DNA of 64,000 bases from Paenibacillus lacisoli (GTDB taxonomy: Bacteria > Bacillota > Bacilli > Paenibacillales > Paenibacillaceae). The notes under the pieces are model-generated. The model was not told the DNA's origin and made no database searches. It was given only the letters and a program-made list of their open reading frames with translations. Location of the stretch: the NCBI RefSeq assembly GCF_030580655.1, contig NZ_JAUQTB010000004.1:62001-126000 (forward strand). Direction: 5' to 3'. A program made the position numbers and the translations under genes. Below, piece by piece: positions 52,936-61,850 of the stretch; the first letter of the stretch is position 1; each line of letters opens with the position of its first letter.

Positions 52936-55900
52936 TCGTTCTCCTGTCCAGGATCTGTCCGGCTTGCGGGATCCTTGCCGCCGGCCTGAAGATCTACTTT
53001 CATATAATCGTTGTCCACCTGCAGGTCTCCAATCGGAATTCCCTTCTCAGCGAATGCTTCCTTAACCGCTGTTTCACTCTGGACAGGCAGTACAATGTTA
53101 CCCTGGGGAGCACCCTGTCCGATCAGGCTCTGTCCCAGCTCCAGCAGACGTTCCACGGTGAATGGCTTTTGCAGATATTTTTCAAAAGGCTTCTCCAGAT
53201 AATCACCGGGACGCTCCAGCACAGAAGATACAATGACAGGCGCGCTGCTCCAGGTCTCCTGCTCCAGCAGCCCGGATACAACATCCCAGCCGTTCAGTAT
53301 GCCGCCCAGCTGAATATCCACAATCAGGAGCAGCGGCGGGCCGCCGTCCGAGATTTCCATGCCCAGCAGGGCCTCCTCTGCCGTCTTGAAGCGGACAATA
53401 TCGTAGTTCCTGTTCTCGAACGTAGCTCCGATCAGGCGTCCCAAGTTCTCGTCATCCTCCACCACGACAATCCTGCCGCTGACGGACTGGGGCTGGTAAC
53501 TGTCCAGGCTTACCGTAAAGGTGCTGCCCTCTCCGAAACGGGAGACAAAAGTAACCCCGCCTCCGAGATCCTCCATAATTTCCTTCACGATCGCAAGGCC
53601 AAGTCCGGTCCCGCCAATCTGGCGGCGATCCGTATTATCTACCCGGTAAAATTTGGTGAACAGATTGGCCTTCGCCTCTTCCGGGATACCAAGACCGTAA
53701 TCTGTAATATCGACATAACACTGGTCCCCCTCCAGACGGATCGAGACATCAATATCAGGAGAATGCGGGGAATACTTGATGGCATTGCTGATGATATTGT
53801 GTAAAACCTGTGTCAGCCGGTCTGCATCGGAGAGCACATAATAGGGCCGATCCGGCAGCTTCAGCAACAACCGGTGTCCTTCTTTGCCCTGCCACTGTGC
53901 ACATACATCGGCAGTCAGACTCCCTAGATCCAGCGGCACCTTCATATAAACCTGACGTCCCGATTCCATTCGCTGTAAATCCAAAAAGTCATTAATCAAA
54001 TTAGACAATCTGTGGGATTCCTTATAGATCGTCTCCATGTATTTCTTCTGCTTCTCGGGTTTAACATCCCGGTTCAGCAGAATTTCCATGAAGCCCAGAA
54101 TACTCGCCAGCGGGGTTCGCAGTTCATGGGAGACAATACTCACGAATTCGTTTTTCGCCTGATCCGCCTTCTCCTCTTCGGTACGGTCCCGAAACACGAT
54201 CAGATAACGATTCTCATGACCCTTCTCCTGCAGTGTATTCATGTAAAGCTCATAATAACGGACCATACTCCCGCAGCTCCATGCGAACTGCTCATTGTAC
54301 TCGGCGGCCTCTCCGGCCAAGTTGGCAGCAAGCTGGTGCCGGACGGCCTCGGCTGCAGCTCCTCCTGATTCCAGCTGCCGGTACAGCAGCTCCACCGAAG
54401 ATCCGGCATGCAGGCCTTGGCTGAGCAGTCTCGACGCCTGCTTGTTCACGAACGTAATATGTCCATCCGATCTGCACATCAGGATGGCCTCATGGATCGA
54501 GTCCACCACCTGCTGGATCATATCCCGCTGATCGGCAAGCAGCTGTTTCTCGGTAAGCAGCTCTTCATTGAGCAGTTCCAGTGAAGCCGACTGCCTGCGG
54601 CGTTCCTCGCCTGCAAGCTGGGCGAACAGGGCTAGAGCAAACTGGCGGACCAGCCCTTCAGTCACCTGCACGTTATCCTGTGCTGCGGCCGGCGAAGCAT
54701 AAGCCGTCAGAAGCAAAAATCCGGCTACACGATTCTGCTCGTCCGCCAGCGGATAATACTGGTCAAATGCCTTGCGGTAGGCACCGTGAACGCCAGCTTC
54801 CGCCTCCGACAGTTCCCGGGTACGGAATAAGGGCTGCTGCTCGGAGAAGATCCGCTGAGCCGGACCGAATAGACCGTCATGGTTCATCGCAAAACCCTGT
54901 TGAGGATAGCCGGAGGCGTATACCGTCTCATAACCGGTGCCCTGACCGCGTCGATCCATGACCACAAGTGCAGCATCCTGATCGAGTGCATCCAGCAGTG
55001 CCGGAATGGCCTTCTCCAGGAAATGAGACATTTCGGTGAACCCGGTCAGCACTTCCTGATACAGATTAATGGTAGAGAGCTCCGCTTCCCGTTTGGTCAG
55101 CTTTGCAAGTGTCTCCTCCTGTTCCATCTGCTGGGCTTGAATTTCCTCGTTCTGGGCTTCCAGTTCATCATGCTGGTCTCTCATATGGCGCAGATTGCGT
55201 TCCTGCTCTTCGCTGCGGTCTTGAAGCTCTTGGGTCATGTGATTGATTCCGCTGATCAGACGGCCAATCTCGTCCTCCCGGCCAGGGGCCTGGATCAGAG
55301 AATAATGCCCTTGGCCGATCCGTGCGACAGCTGTCTCCATCTGATGGACAGGTTCAATCACGTGCCTCCGCAAATAGCGGATGAGCAGGAAAGCGATCAG
55401 ACCTGTACCTGCAAAGAGCAGAACCGGAACAGCCACAATCATCTGGTTAATGCTCTTGTTCTGCTGAACGAGATCGCTTACCGACTGCCGCTGCTGATTG
55501 ATCAGCAGGTCAAATTCCCTCTCAATACTGCGGACCAGCGGTGTCGCCTGGTTCTGGGAGAGCTCATTCAGCGACTTCATGTCATTCATGGTCTTGAGAT
55601 CCATTGCATTCTTCAGCACACGCCAATACTGGCTGTTAAGGGTCTGCAGCTCGCGAATCCGCTGCGCTTCACCTTCCAGGCTCCCATAGCTGTTTGCATA
55701 ACGCTGAACCATTGCCTGGTATTCCGACTTATTACTCCCGATATCGTCAAGAAACTCGCCTCTTCCGTAAGCAGCATAGCCACGGAAGGCGGATACAATG
55801 CCGTTAAAGACTTCTTCCATGTCCTGTATCCGGTTCAGCTGCTCAATCTGGCCCGTGATGCGCTCGTCAAGCCGGGATGTCTGGCGGTTGACGAGCAGGG

Positions 55901-55991
55901 TAACAGCCACTGTAATGATTGCAAATGCTATCATCAGCCGGTAGGCCGCAGCAGTTACTTTACCTGTTAATGTCTGTCGCTGGGTCACCAT
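52932..55991 (-). CDS. Hybrid sensor histidine kinase (HAMP-GAF-PAS-HK-REC)
   Basis: A membrane histidine kinase of 1019 residues. Spans at about 17-35 and 184-205 enclose an outer four-helix sensor (CHASE3-like, QIEQLNRIQDMEEVFNGIVS). HAMP follows at 205-258, a coiled coil to 310, a GAF-like domain at 320-460 and a PAS domain at 490-602. The kinase core has His622 (SIVSHELRTPL), the N-box NIISNAIKYS and GGTGLGLAIV. A C-terminal receiver (840-955) has Asp892 (IVDIQLGG) and LQKPF. AGGAA lies ten bases before ATG 55991; only four bases separate it from the regulator upstream, and it overlaps the next gene by ATGA. Confidence 0.92.
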   Translation of the reverse strand: MVTQRQTLTGKVTAAAYRLMIAFAIITVAVTLLVNRQTSRLDERITGQIEQLNRIQDMEEVFNGIVSAFRGYAAYGRGEFLDDIGSNKSEYQAMVQRYANSYGSLEGEAQRIRELQTLNSQYWRVLKNAMDLKTMNDMKSLNELSQNQATPLVRSIEREFDLLINQQRQSVSDLVQQNKSINQMIVAVPVLLFAGTGLIAFLLIRYLRRHVIEPVHQMETAVARIGQGHYSLIQAPGREDEIGRLISGINHMTQELQDRSEEQERNLRHMRDQHDELEAQNEEIQAQQMEQEETLAKLTKREAELSTINLYQEVLTGFTEMSHFLEKAIPALLDALDQDAALVVMDRRGQGTGYETVYASGYPQQGFAMNHDGLFGPAQRIFSEQQPLFRTRELSEAEAGVHGAYRKAFDQYYPLADEQNRVAGFLLLTAYASPAAAQDNVQVTEGLVRQFALALFAQLAGEERRRQSASLELLNEELLTEKQLLADQRDMIQQVVDSIHEAILMCRSDGHITFVNKQASRLLSQGLHAGSSVELLYRQLESGGAAAEAVRHQLAANLAGEAAEYNEQFAWSCGSMVRYYELYMNTLQEKGHENRYLIVFRDRTEEEKADQAKNEFVSIVSHELRTPLASILGFMEILLNRDVKPEKQKKYMETIYKESHRLSNLINDFLDLQRMESGRQVYMKVPLDLGSLTADVCAQWQGKEGHRLLLKLPDRPYYVLSDADRLTQVLHNIISNAIKYSPHSPDIDVSIRLEGDQCYVDITDYGLGIPEEAKANLFTKFYRVDNTDRRQIGGTGLGLAIVKEIMEDLGGGVTFVSRFGEGSTFTVSLDSYQPQSVSGRIVVVEDDENLGRLIGATFENRNYDIVRFKTAEEALLGMEISDGGPPLLLIVDIQLGGILNGWDVVSGLLEQETWSSAPVIVSSVLERPGDYLEKPFEKYLQKPFTVERLLELGQSLIGQGAPQGNIVLPVQSETAVKEAFAEKGIPIGDLQVDNDYMKVDLQAGGKDPASRTDPGQENE

Positions 55992-55995
55992 GCTG

Positions 55996-56382
55996 TTATT
56001 CCTGCCCTTCGGCTGAGAGCAGCTCTTCGATTTCATCCAGCAGCTGCAGCGGGCTGAACGGCTTCGCAATATAACGGGATACACCAACCTGCTCCGCACG
56101 CTTACGGTCCTGCTCCTGTGCCTTGGCGGTCAGCAGGATGACCGGCTTGCCGCTGTTCGGCCCGTCCCCGCTCCGCAGCCGCTCACATACCTCTATGCCG
56201 GTATGTTCTGGCATCATATAATCCAGAATGATCAGATCATAGGTTTCCCCGGCCAGCAGCTCGAGGGCTGCACGGCCATCCTCCGCCTCTGCCACTTCGT
56301 AGCCTTCATCCTCCAGCGTCTCTGTCAGCAGAAACCGCAGAGCTGCTTCATCTTCTGCAATCAAAATTCGGGTTTTGGCCAT
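55996..56382 (-). CDS. Single-domain response regulator
   Basis: A stand-alone receiver of 128 residues. The acidic pair is in ILIAEDEAALRF, the phospho-acceptor is Asp54 (LIILDYMMPEHTG), and the switch residues are LLTAKA and Lys in IAKPFSP. It has no output domain, so it acts by phosphotransfer or protein contact, like Spo0F. GAGGAG lies nine bases before ATG 56382. It is the first gene of the five-gene operon, four bases ahead of the kinase. Confidence 0.92.
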   Translation of the reverse strand: MAKTRILIAEDEAALRFLLTETLEDEGYEVAEAEDGRAALELLAGETYDLIILDYMMPEHTGIEVCERLRSGDGPNSGKPVILLTAKAQEQDRKRAEQVGVSRYIAKPFSPLQLLDEIEELLSAEGQE

Positions 56383-56584
56383 GACTATGCACTCCTCGAC
56401 CACATCCTTATTGGAGGCGGCTGATATATTTTTCAGTAACCTTGTCTATCCTGTGAATAACACAGCTGCACGGCCGGCAGTCAGCCATAAGCATCCCGCT
56501 ATCGCGCTATCCATCTCCTGAATATGGTATAATAAATATCACATCGGCTTTTCGTATATATAAATGTAGAGAGGGGTCTTCCTA

Positions 56585-57097
56585 GTGGGCTCTATCAGTC
56601 CCTCCATCTTGCAAATTGGCGGCACCGTAGGCATGGTTGCCATTGCGCTGTTAGCCATGCTGATCCGTTTCAAGACCAGAAACCGTCCCATTAACGCCAA
56701 GAGAATCATCATCCCCCCGCTCGGCATGAGCACAGGTTTTTTTATGTTCGTCGTGCCGGAAGTTCGCATCCCGCTGCTGTGGGCACTGGCTGCTTTTCTG
56801 GTCGGCTGGTTTATTTTCTCATACCCGTTGATCAAGACAACCAAGTTCGAGACCGTAGGCAATGAAATTGTCGTACAGCAGTCCCGCATGTTTTTCTTCA
56901 TTCTGCTCGGCCTGCTGGCCGTTCGCTTCCTGCTTCACCAGGTTATAGAGCACTACATCACGATACCGCAGACGGCGGCCCTGTTCTTCATTCTGGCCTT
57001 CGGCACGCTGCTCCACTGGCGGGTTAACATGCTGAGCCGCTATAAGCGTCTGGTTCAGCCGCAGATCCCGCTGGAAGAGGCTGGCGGTCCATCATAA
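56585..57097 (+). CDS. ccdC: CcdC family membrane protein
   Basis: A four-span membrane protein of 170 residues of the CcdC (DUF1453) family, named after a gene linked to cytochrome c maturation in B. subtilis; the exact role there is not essential. VGMVAIALLAMLIRFKTRNRP and PPLGMSTGFFMFVVPE are typical. I chose GTG 56585, with GAGAGGGG about nine bases upstream. A TATAAT at 56528-56533 may be the -10, but the -35 is poor. It is a lone plus-strand gene between two minus-strand signalling units. Confidence 0.82.
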   Translation: MGSISPSILQIGGTVGMVAIALLAMLIRFKTRNRPINAKRIIIPPLGMSTGFFMFVVPEVRIPLLWALAAFLVGWFIFSYPLIKTTKFETVGNEIVVQQSRMFFFILLGLLAVRFLLHQVIEHYITIPQTAALFFILAFGTLLHWRVNMLSRYKRLVQPQIPLEEAGGPS

Positions 57098-57103
57098 GAA
57101 AAT

Positions 57104-57139
57104 AAAGGCAGACAGGAATCAACTCCTGAACTGCCTTTT
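57104..57139. terminator. Bidirectional terminator
   Basis: AAAGGCAG..AGGA pairs with TCCT..CTGCCTTT around ATCAAC. It lies between the convergent ccdC and diguanylate cyclase genes. Confidence 0.85.
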
Positions 57140-57171
57140 GTGGGTATATGGACTGCGCCCAGTCGTTTCCC

Positions 57172-58611
57172 TTACGCCTGCGCGCTCCCGTTATAGGACA
57201 CACGATTGCGCCCGCCGGCTTTGGCGGAATAGAGCGCACGGTCAGCCAGGCTGATAATTTCTTCACGCTGGGTATCCATCGACGGGTAGATGCTGTAGGC
57301 TCCGATACTGATCGTGACATAGCTGCCGGAGGCGGAAGCCTCATGTGGAATACGCTCCTTCTCAACCATCCCCCGGATATTCTCCCCGATGATCATCGCC
57401 TCCTTCATGCTGTACCCTGGCAGTATAATTCCGAATTCTTCGCCCCCATAGCGAGCTGCTGTGCCTTTAGTTCCATCGATGGCACGCTCAAGCCGCTTGG
57501 CAATCAGCTTCAGCACCCTGTCTCCGCCCTGATGCCCATAATGATCGTTATAGGCCTTGAAATGGTCGACATCCAGCATTAACAGGGACAGCGGCTTGCC
57601 GCTGCGGGCACAAGCATCCATCTCAAGGGCAAGTACCCCGTCAAACCGCCGCCGGTTCGGAATCTCAGTCAATCCATCCAGGCTTGAAAGCCTCAAGAGC
57701 TGATCATTCGCCTGCTTTAGCTCGGTCTGTGAAGCTTGAAGCAAATCGTGCTGCTTTACCAGCCGGACATACAACCGGTTTACCTCATAGATCAAAGCAC
57801 AGATCACAGCTGTTGCAGCCACCAGGGAATTAATACGTGCTGCATACCAGCCCAGGCTGTATCTGGCTCCTGAATAGAGGGTTACCGTGACATCGAGCAG
57901 GAAGGCCAGGGATGCGATCGTAAGCCACAAATGCAGAATACTGCGCCCCCGGTGCTTCCATAAGGTACCTGCTAGAGCAATCAGATTAAGTGCCCAGACG
58001 ACAGGTCCAACGCCCGAGGTAATCAGAATACGGAAATTTCCCTTCTGAATAATCCTAGGGAGCAGGTCATTCCCTCGGGTCGCAAGCAGATAGACGGCGA
58101 ACACAAGAAGCACGGTTCCTGCAACAGCAATCAGACCATACAGCAGCACTTTGCGGCTCTCTACCGGTCTGGTGTACAACCGCTGGCTCAGAAGATACGC
58201 CAGAATGCCAACAGGAAACCCGCCATGCCAGAATGTCCACAGCCAGACGGCACTCTGATCCCCTGCCCCGAGCAGGCCGGTAGGACTGAATACACCCGGA
58301 AATACAAGGATATGTGGAATGGTAATCAAACCGGTATAAAGATATGTACATGATAAGATCAGCATGGGCAGGGATCTGGAAGCCCGGTAGCGGCTGAACA
58401 GCATATAAGCTGTAAGAATATCACCCAGGATAAACCAGGCAATAAATGCTGGTAAAAAAGGTTTGACCTCTGGCAGCATGATCGAGCCGAAAGGAAGTAC
58501 TGCGGCGGATACAGCCAGCAGAAAAAGGCCCACGGTCCATGCCAGGCGGACCTCATTACGGCCTGAGTGAATATGAAGCAGCTGCACTGCTTCCTGGCCT
58601 GATTGATTCAT
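57172..58611 (-). CDS. Membrane diguanylate cyclase (MASE4-like, GGDEF)
   Basis: An enzyme of 479 residues that makes c-di-GMP from GTP. About eight membrane spans fill residues 20-290 and fit a MASE4-type sensor (SCTYLYTGLITIPHILVFPG, FSPTGLLGAG, WTFWHGGFPVGILAYLL). A coiled linker leads to a GGDEF domain at 310-475 with DGLTEIPNRRRFD, LDVDHFKAYNDHYGH and the intact signature RYGGEEF. The RxxD inhibitory site is absent (Gly and Gly at those positions), so product inhibition is unlikely. GGAGG lies before the ATG. It is an independent unit upstream of the operon with the degenerate GGDEF. Confidence 0.92.
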   Translation of the reverse strand: MNQSGQEAVQLLHIHSGRNEVRLAWTVGLFLLAVSAAVLPFGSIMLPEVKPFLPAFIAWFILGDILTAYMLFSRYRASRSLPMLILSCTYLYTGLITIPHILVFPGVFSPTGLLGAGDQSAVWLWTFWHGGFPVGILAYLLSQRLYTRPVESRKVLLYGLIAVAGTVLLVFAVYLLATRGNDLLPRIIQKGNFRILITSGVGPVVWALNLIALAGTLWKHRGRSILHLWLTIASLAFLLDVTVTLYSGARYSLGWYAARINSLVAATAVICALIYEVNRLYVRLVKQHDLLQASQTELKQANDQLLRLSSLDGLTEIPNRRRFDGVLALEMDACARSGKPLSLLMLDVDHFKAYNDHYGHQGGDRVLKLIAKRLERAIDGTKGTAARYGGEEFGIILPGYSMKEAMIIGENIRGMVEKERIPHEASASGSYVTISIGAYSIYPSMDTQREEIISLADRALYSAKAGGRNRVSYNGSAQA

Positions 58612-58737
58612 CGTTTTCCTCCAAGTGTTTCCCTACTCTTTGACAGCAGGTCATCTTTGTCATCATTATACGATAATATCGTCAAGATTCCTTGCATTTT
58701 TTACCTAAATCTCTCTTCTTCGACAATAAAACGACAA

Positions 58738-58770
58738 AAAACGCACTGCCCGACTGCGGCAGTACGTTTT
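58738..58770 (-). terminator. Terminator of the dehydrogenase gene
   Basis: AAAACG.ACTGCC pairs with GGCAGT.CGTTTT around CGACTGC. It runs into T residues on the minus strand. Confidence 0.82.
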
Positions 58771-58785
58771 CTGCTAAATTCCTGG

Positions 58786-59805
58786 TTATGGTTCGGTGAT
58801 CTCACCGACCTTGACCAGCTGTTTGCCGAGATTATCTCCTGAGAACAATCCGATAAAAGCATCCGGCGTATTCTCAAAGCCCTCGATGATATTCTCCTCA
58901 TATTGAATAAGGCCTTTCTTGACCCATCCTGCGAGTTCCTTGCGTCCCTCTTCTGCTTCTGCGGCGTAATCACCTACCAGAAAGCCTTTCATCAGAGCCG
59001 TATTCTTCAGCAGCAGCGGCTGAATACGAGGTCCCACATCCTGATCCTGCAGGTTATAGAGCGAAATTTGGCCGCAGACCGGTATCCGTGCATGGCGGTT
59101 AATCAGATGGAGTACTGCATCCGAGATTTCTCCACCGACATTGTCGAAGTAGACATCCACACCGTTCGGACACGCCTGTTCCAGAGCGGCCTGGATATTA
59201 TCAGCAGCCTTATAGTCAATAACCTCATCAAAGCCCAGCTCTTCCTTTAGATAACGGACTTTTCGCTCCGTGCCGGCAATGCCGACCACCCGGGCCCCTT
59301 TGATCTTAGCAATCTGGCCTACGATCATACCGACGGCACCGGCCGCACCAGATACAACCACGGTCTCCCCGGGCTGGGGATCACCGATACGCAGTAGGCC
59401 AAAATAGGCCGTTAAGCCTGTCATGCCCACGACATGCAGCGATGTCGAGATGGGCCCGTCTGCCGGGTCCACCTTCATCAGATGGGCCGTCTCCGCCGCG
59501 GCGTAACGCTGCCAGCCCCAGGTGCCGCTGACAATATCGCCCGGTGCAAATCGAGGGTCACTGGATTCCATCACCTGACCGACAGCACCTCCCCGGATGA
59601 CATCGCCAACCGCGTAGGGCGGTGCATAAGACTTGGCGTCACTCATACGGCCCCGCATATAAGGGTCCACAGACAGATAGAGCGTCCGCACCAGAGCTTG
59701 CCCTGCCTGGGGCTGCGGCAGCGGTTCGCTGACGAATTCGAAATTCTCACGGGACGGCACGCCTTCAGGGCGTGAAGCCAGAATAATTTTATCGTTTACG
59801 GACAT
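58786..59805 (-). CDS. NADP-dependent zinc-free medium-chain dehydrogenase
   Basis: An enzyme of 339 residues of the leukotriene B4 dehydrogenase/CurA group (YfmJ-like), which reduces carbon-carbon double bonds of enones with NADPH. YLSVDPYMRGRMSD near residue 45 and VVSGAAGAVGMIVGQIAKIK, the nucleotide-binding loop, are typical. The zinc ligands of alcohol dehydrogenases are absent, as in the family. NVGGEISDAVLHLINRHARI is a second signature. GAAGGAGGG precedes the ATG. It is monocistronic. Confidence 0.9.
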   Translation of the reverse strand: MSVNDKIILASRPEGVPSRENFEFVSEPLPQPQAGQALVRTLYLSVDPYMRGRMSDAKSYAPPYAVGDVIRGGAVGQVMESSDPRFAPGDIVSGTWGWQRYAAAETAHLMKVDPADGPISTSLHVVGMTGLTAYFGLLRIGDPQPGETVVVSGAAGAVGMIVGQIAKIKGARVVGIAGTERKVRYLKEELGFDEVIDYKAADNIQAALEQACPNGVDVYFDNVGGEISDAVLHLINRHARIPVCGQISLYNLQDQDVGPRIQPLLLKNTALMKGFLVGDYAAEAEEGRKELAGWVKKGLIQYEENIIEGFENTPDAFIGLFSGDNLGKQLVKVGEITEP

Positions 59806-59898
59806 CAGAATACCCTCCTTCGATCCTCTCGGAACGTTTCTTGGTTCTGCACCCTATATATTACCCCTTTTTCGGAAACTGCCCTCTGGCAGACCCAA

Positions 59899-60645
59899 TT
59901 ATTGCGCAGTCAGAATGACAGGCCCATCCGCAGTAATCGCGAGCGTGTGCTCATATTGTGCGGACAGGCCCCCGTCCTGGGTACGGGCCGTCCAGCCGTC
60001 CTGATCCACCTTGGCCCGATATGTGCCTGTGTTGAGCATCGGCTCAATTGTAATCACCATGCCCTCTTTCAGACGGGTACCGCGGTGAGGCGGTCCATAG
60101 TGGGGAACCTGCGGTTCTTCATGCATATCCTGTCCGATACCGTGACCGATAAAGTCACGCACTACCGAGAAACCTTCGGCTTCGGCGTATATCTGAATGG
60201 CATGCGAAATGTCACCGATCCGGTTGCCGATCACCGCCTGCTCAATCCCCTTGTACAAGGAAGCCTTGGTAACATCAAGCAGACGCCGGGTTTCCGGCGC
60301 TACTTCGCCGACGGCATAGGACCAGGCGGAGTCGGCCAGCCAGCCGTTCAAATTCACAACCATATCTACGGTTACAATATCGCCCTCACGCAGCGGGGTC
60401 TGGTTAGGAAAGCCGTGACAGATGACATCATTGACCGAGCCGCAGGTCGCATACGGATAACCGTTATAACCCTTTTGCTCGGGTGTGGCACCATGCTTCT
60501 TCATAAACTTCTCGGCAAAAGCATCAATCTCCATCGTCGTGATGCCCGGCTTGATCATACCGGCAATCTCACGGTGACAGGCAGCGAGGATTTCGCCGGC
60601 TTTTTTCATATTCTCAATTTGTTCACGGGTCTTCAAAATAATCAT
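59899..60645 (-). CDS. map: Methionine aminopeptidase, type I
   Basis: Removes the N-terminal methionine of new proteins; 248 residues. The pita-bread fold has metal ligands Asp and Asp in VTVDMVVNLNGWLADSAWS, His in FIGHGIGQDMHEEP, Glu in ITIEPML and Glu in QYEHT. It lacks an N-terminal extension. AAGGAG lies ten bases before ATG 60645; the frame is open 18 codons further upstream. It is not within the ribosomal-protein operon, where Bacillales usually keep one copy, so it may be the second (YflG-like) enzyme. Confidence 0.93.
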   Translation of the reverse strand: MIILKTREQIENMKKAGEILAACHREIAGMIKPGITTMEIDAFAEKFMKKHGATPEQKGYNGYPYATCGSVNDVICHGFPNQTPLREGDIVTVDMVVNLNGWLADSAWSYAVGEVAPETRRLLDVTKASLYKGIEQAVIGNRIGDISHAIQIYAEAEGFSVVRDFIGHGIGQDMHEEPQVPHYGPPHRGTRLKEGMVITIEPMLNTGTYRAKVDQDGWTARTQDGGLSAQYEHTLAITADGPVILTAQ

Positions 60646-60821
60646 GGATAGGTTCTCCTTATAGTTAGGGTAATCTTCATTATGATTGGCTCCAGACAAC
60701 GGATCTCATGTAAAGTCTGATTGCTATATTGTAACGCGTAACAGATAGAAAAGAAAATGACCTGCCTGTAAATTCCTCCTGCACCGGATATGCCGGAAAA
60801 ACCTGATACACCGGGAATGAA

Positions 60822-60835
60822 TGAGAGCGTTTAAA
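60822..60835 (+). promoter_or_regulatory. Possible CcpA cre site upstream of gntR
   Basis: TGAGAGCGTTTAAA matches the cre consensus at 11 of 13 defined positions, about 30 bases upstream of the gnt -35 box. Confidence 0.35.
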
Positions 60836-60864
60836 CTATTTTGATTCAAATTTGACTGATACCG

Positions 60865-60893
60865 TTTACAAATGGATGTAAGCGTATTATAAT
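60865..60893 (+). promoter_or_regulatory. gnt operon promoter with embedded cre
   Basis: TTTACA (60865-60870) and TATAAT (60888-60893) have a 17-bp spacer, close to the sigma-A optimum. TGTAAGCGTATTAT (60877-60890), a good cre-like sequence, fills the spacer and the start of the -10, so CcpA bound there would shut the promoter during growth on glucose. Confidence 0.65.
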
Positions 60894-60901
60894 CACTTTG
60901 A

Positions 60902-60917
60902 ACTTGTATACAAGTAT
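60902..60917 (+). promoter_or_regulatory. GntR operator 1
   Basis: ACTTGTATACAAGTAT is identical over 16 bases to the core of the B. subtilis gnt operator as I recall it (ATACTTGTATACAAGTAT). It covers the likely transcription start, as in B. subtilis, where gluconate releases GntR. Confidence 0.8.
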
Positions 60918-60956
60918 GCAACGCGACAACATCTCATTAAATAGGAGTTGAGAGTT

Positions 60957-61655
60957 ATGCCCTATCCTGCGGCTTGGCTGCAAGGGGCGTCGCTGGGCGA
61001 GAACATCACATGGGAATTAAGACTTCAGATTATCCGCGGCTTCTACAAGCCGGATACGGTTCTGTCCGAGAACCAGCTCGCTTCCGAATTTGGAACCAGC
61101 CGTTCGCCTGTGCGGGAAGCTCTGAAGGTGCTTGCCGGTGAAGGTTTGATCCGACTGGAACGTATGGGTGCTGTCGTCATCGGCATGACCCCTGGAGATA
61201 TGGAGGAACTGTTCGATGTCAGGCTGCTGATCGAGAACTTCGTGACAGAGCGGCTGCTGCGGCAGGATGTGAATCACCTTGCTGATAAGCTGAACCAGAT
61301 TATCGACCGTATGGAGATTGCCCTTAAGCATAAGGACGTGCTGGGATTTTCCTATCAGGACGTGCTCTTTCACGAGTCACTTGTCCAGGCTGCCAGGCAC
61401 AACCGGATTCTTCATACATGGAATAATCTGCGTGCCCTCATCCTTAGCGTAATGATTGCGGCTACCGAGAAGAGATTCGAGAGCAACATTGTACAGTCCG
61501 AGGACACAATCGCCAAGCACCGGGCAGTTGTAAACGCTTTAGGGAGTAAAGATGCCCGTCTGGTACGCGAGCTTGTCCAGGAGCACTACCTGGATACACG
61601 CTTGGCCGTTAATGACAGCGTTCTCTCCACTTACCGTGAAATTACGGGACGGTAA
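60957..61655 (+). CDS. gntR: GntR family gluconate operon repressor
   Basis: The repressor of the gluconate operon, 232 residues. The N-terminal winged helix has LSENQLASEFGTSRSPVREA, the GntR signature. The C-terminal FCD domain (residues 90-220) binds gluconate, with FHESLVQAARHNRIL supplying metal or ligand contacts. AGGAG lies ten bases before ATG 60957. The gene is first in the order gntR-gntP-gntK, different from gntRKPZ of B. subtilis. Identity is supported by the matching operator upstream and by its neighbours. Confidence 0.92.
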   Translation: MPYPAAWLQGASLGENITWELRLQIIRGFYKPDTVLSENQLASEFGTSRSPVREALKVLAGEGLIRLERMGAVVIGMTPGDMEELFDVRLLIENFVTERLLRQDVNHLADKLNQIIDRMEIALKHKDVLGFSYQDVLFHESLVQAARHNRILHTWNNLRALILSVMIAATEKRFESNIVQSEDTIAKHRAVVNALGSKDARLVRELVQEHYLDTRLAVNDSVLSTYREITGR

Positions 61656-61717
61656 TCCCCAGTTGATGGTACCTCTTCCCTGTTCCAAAGAACAGCTGGA
61701 GGCGGTCATCACGCCTA

Positions 61718-61733
61718 AGTTGTCGACAAGTAT
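61718..61733 (+). promoter_or_regulatory. GntR operator 2, upstream of gntP
   Basis: AGTTGTCGACAAGTAT shares 13 of 16 positions with operator 1 and keeps its dyad. It lies about 35 bases upstream of a second promoter. Confidence 0.55.
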
Positions 61734-61767
61734 ACAAAGTATGGATTTTCTTGAAATGTGCAATCTA

Positions 61768-61795
61768 TTGAACCACATTTGGTTATTCTTATATA
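61768..61795 (+). promoter_or_regulatory. Internal promoter ahead of gntP
   Basis: TTGAAC (61768-61773) and TATATA (61790-61795), 16 bp apart. It would allow gntP-gntK to be transcribed apart from gntR across the 195-base gap. Confidence 0.5.
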
Positions 61796-61850
61796 GATTG
61801 ACCCAACGAGCTTTACAACCTAATTTATATTTACTGGGAGGTCTACTTCT

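Noticed and set aside
54879..55970. A 363-codon plus-strand frame opposite the hybrid kinase gene
   Set aside because: Antisense shadow of HAMP, coiled-coil and GAF-like regions; the kinase frame is coupled to its neighbours and has all domain motifs.
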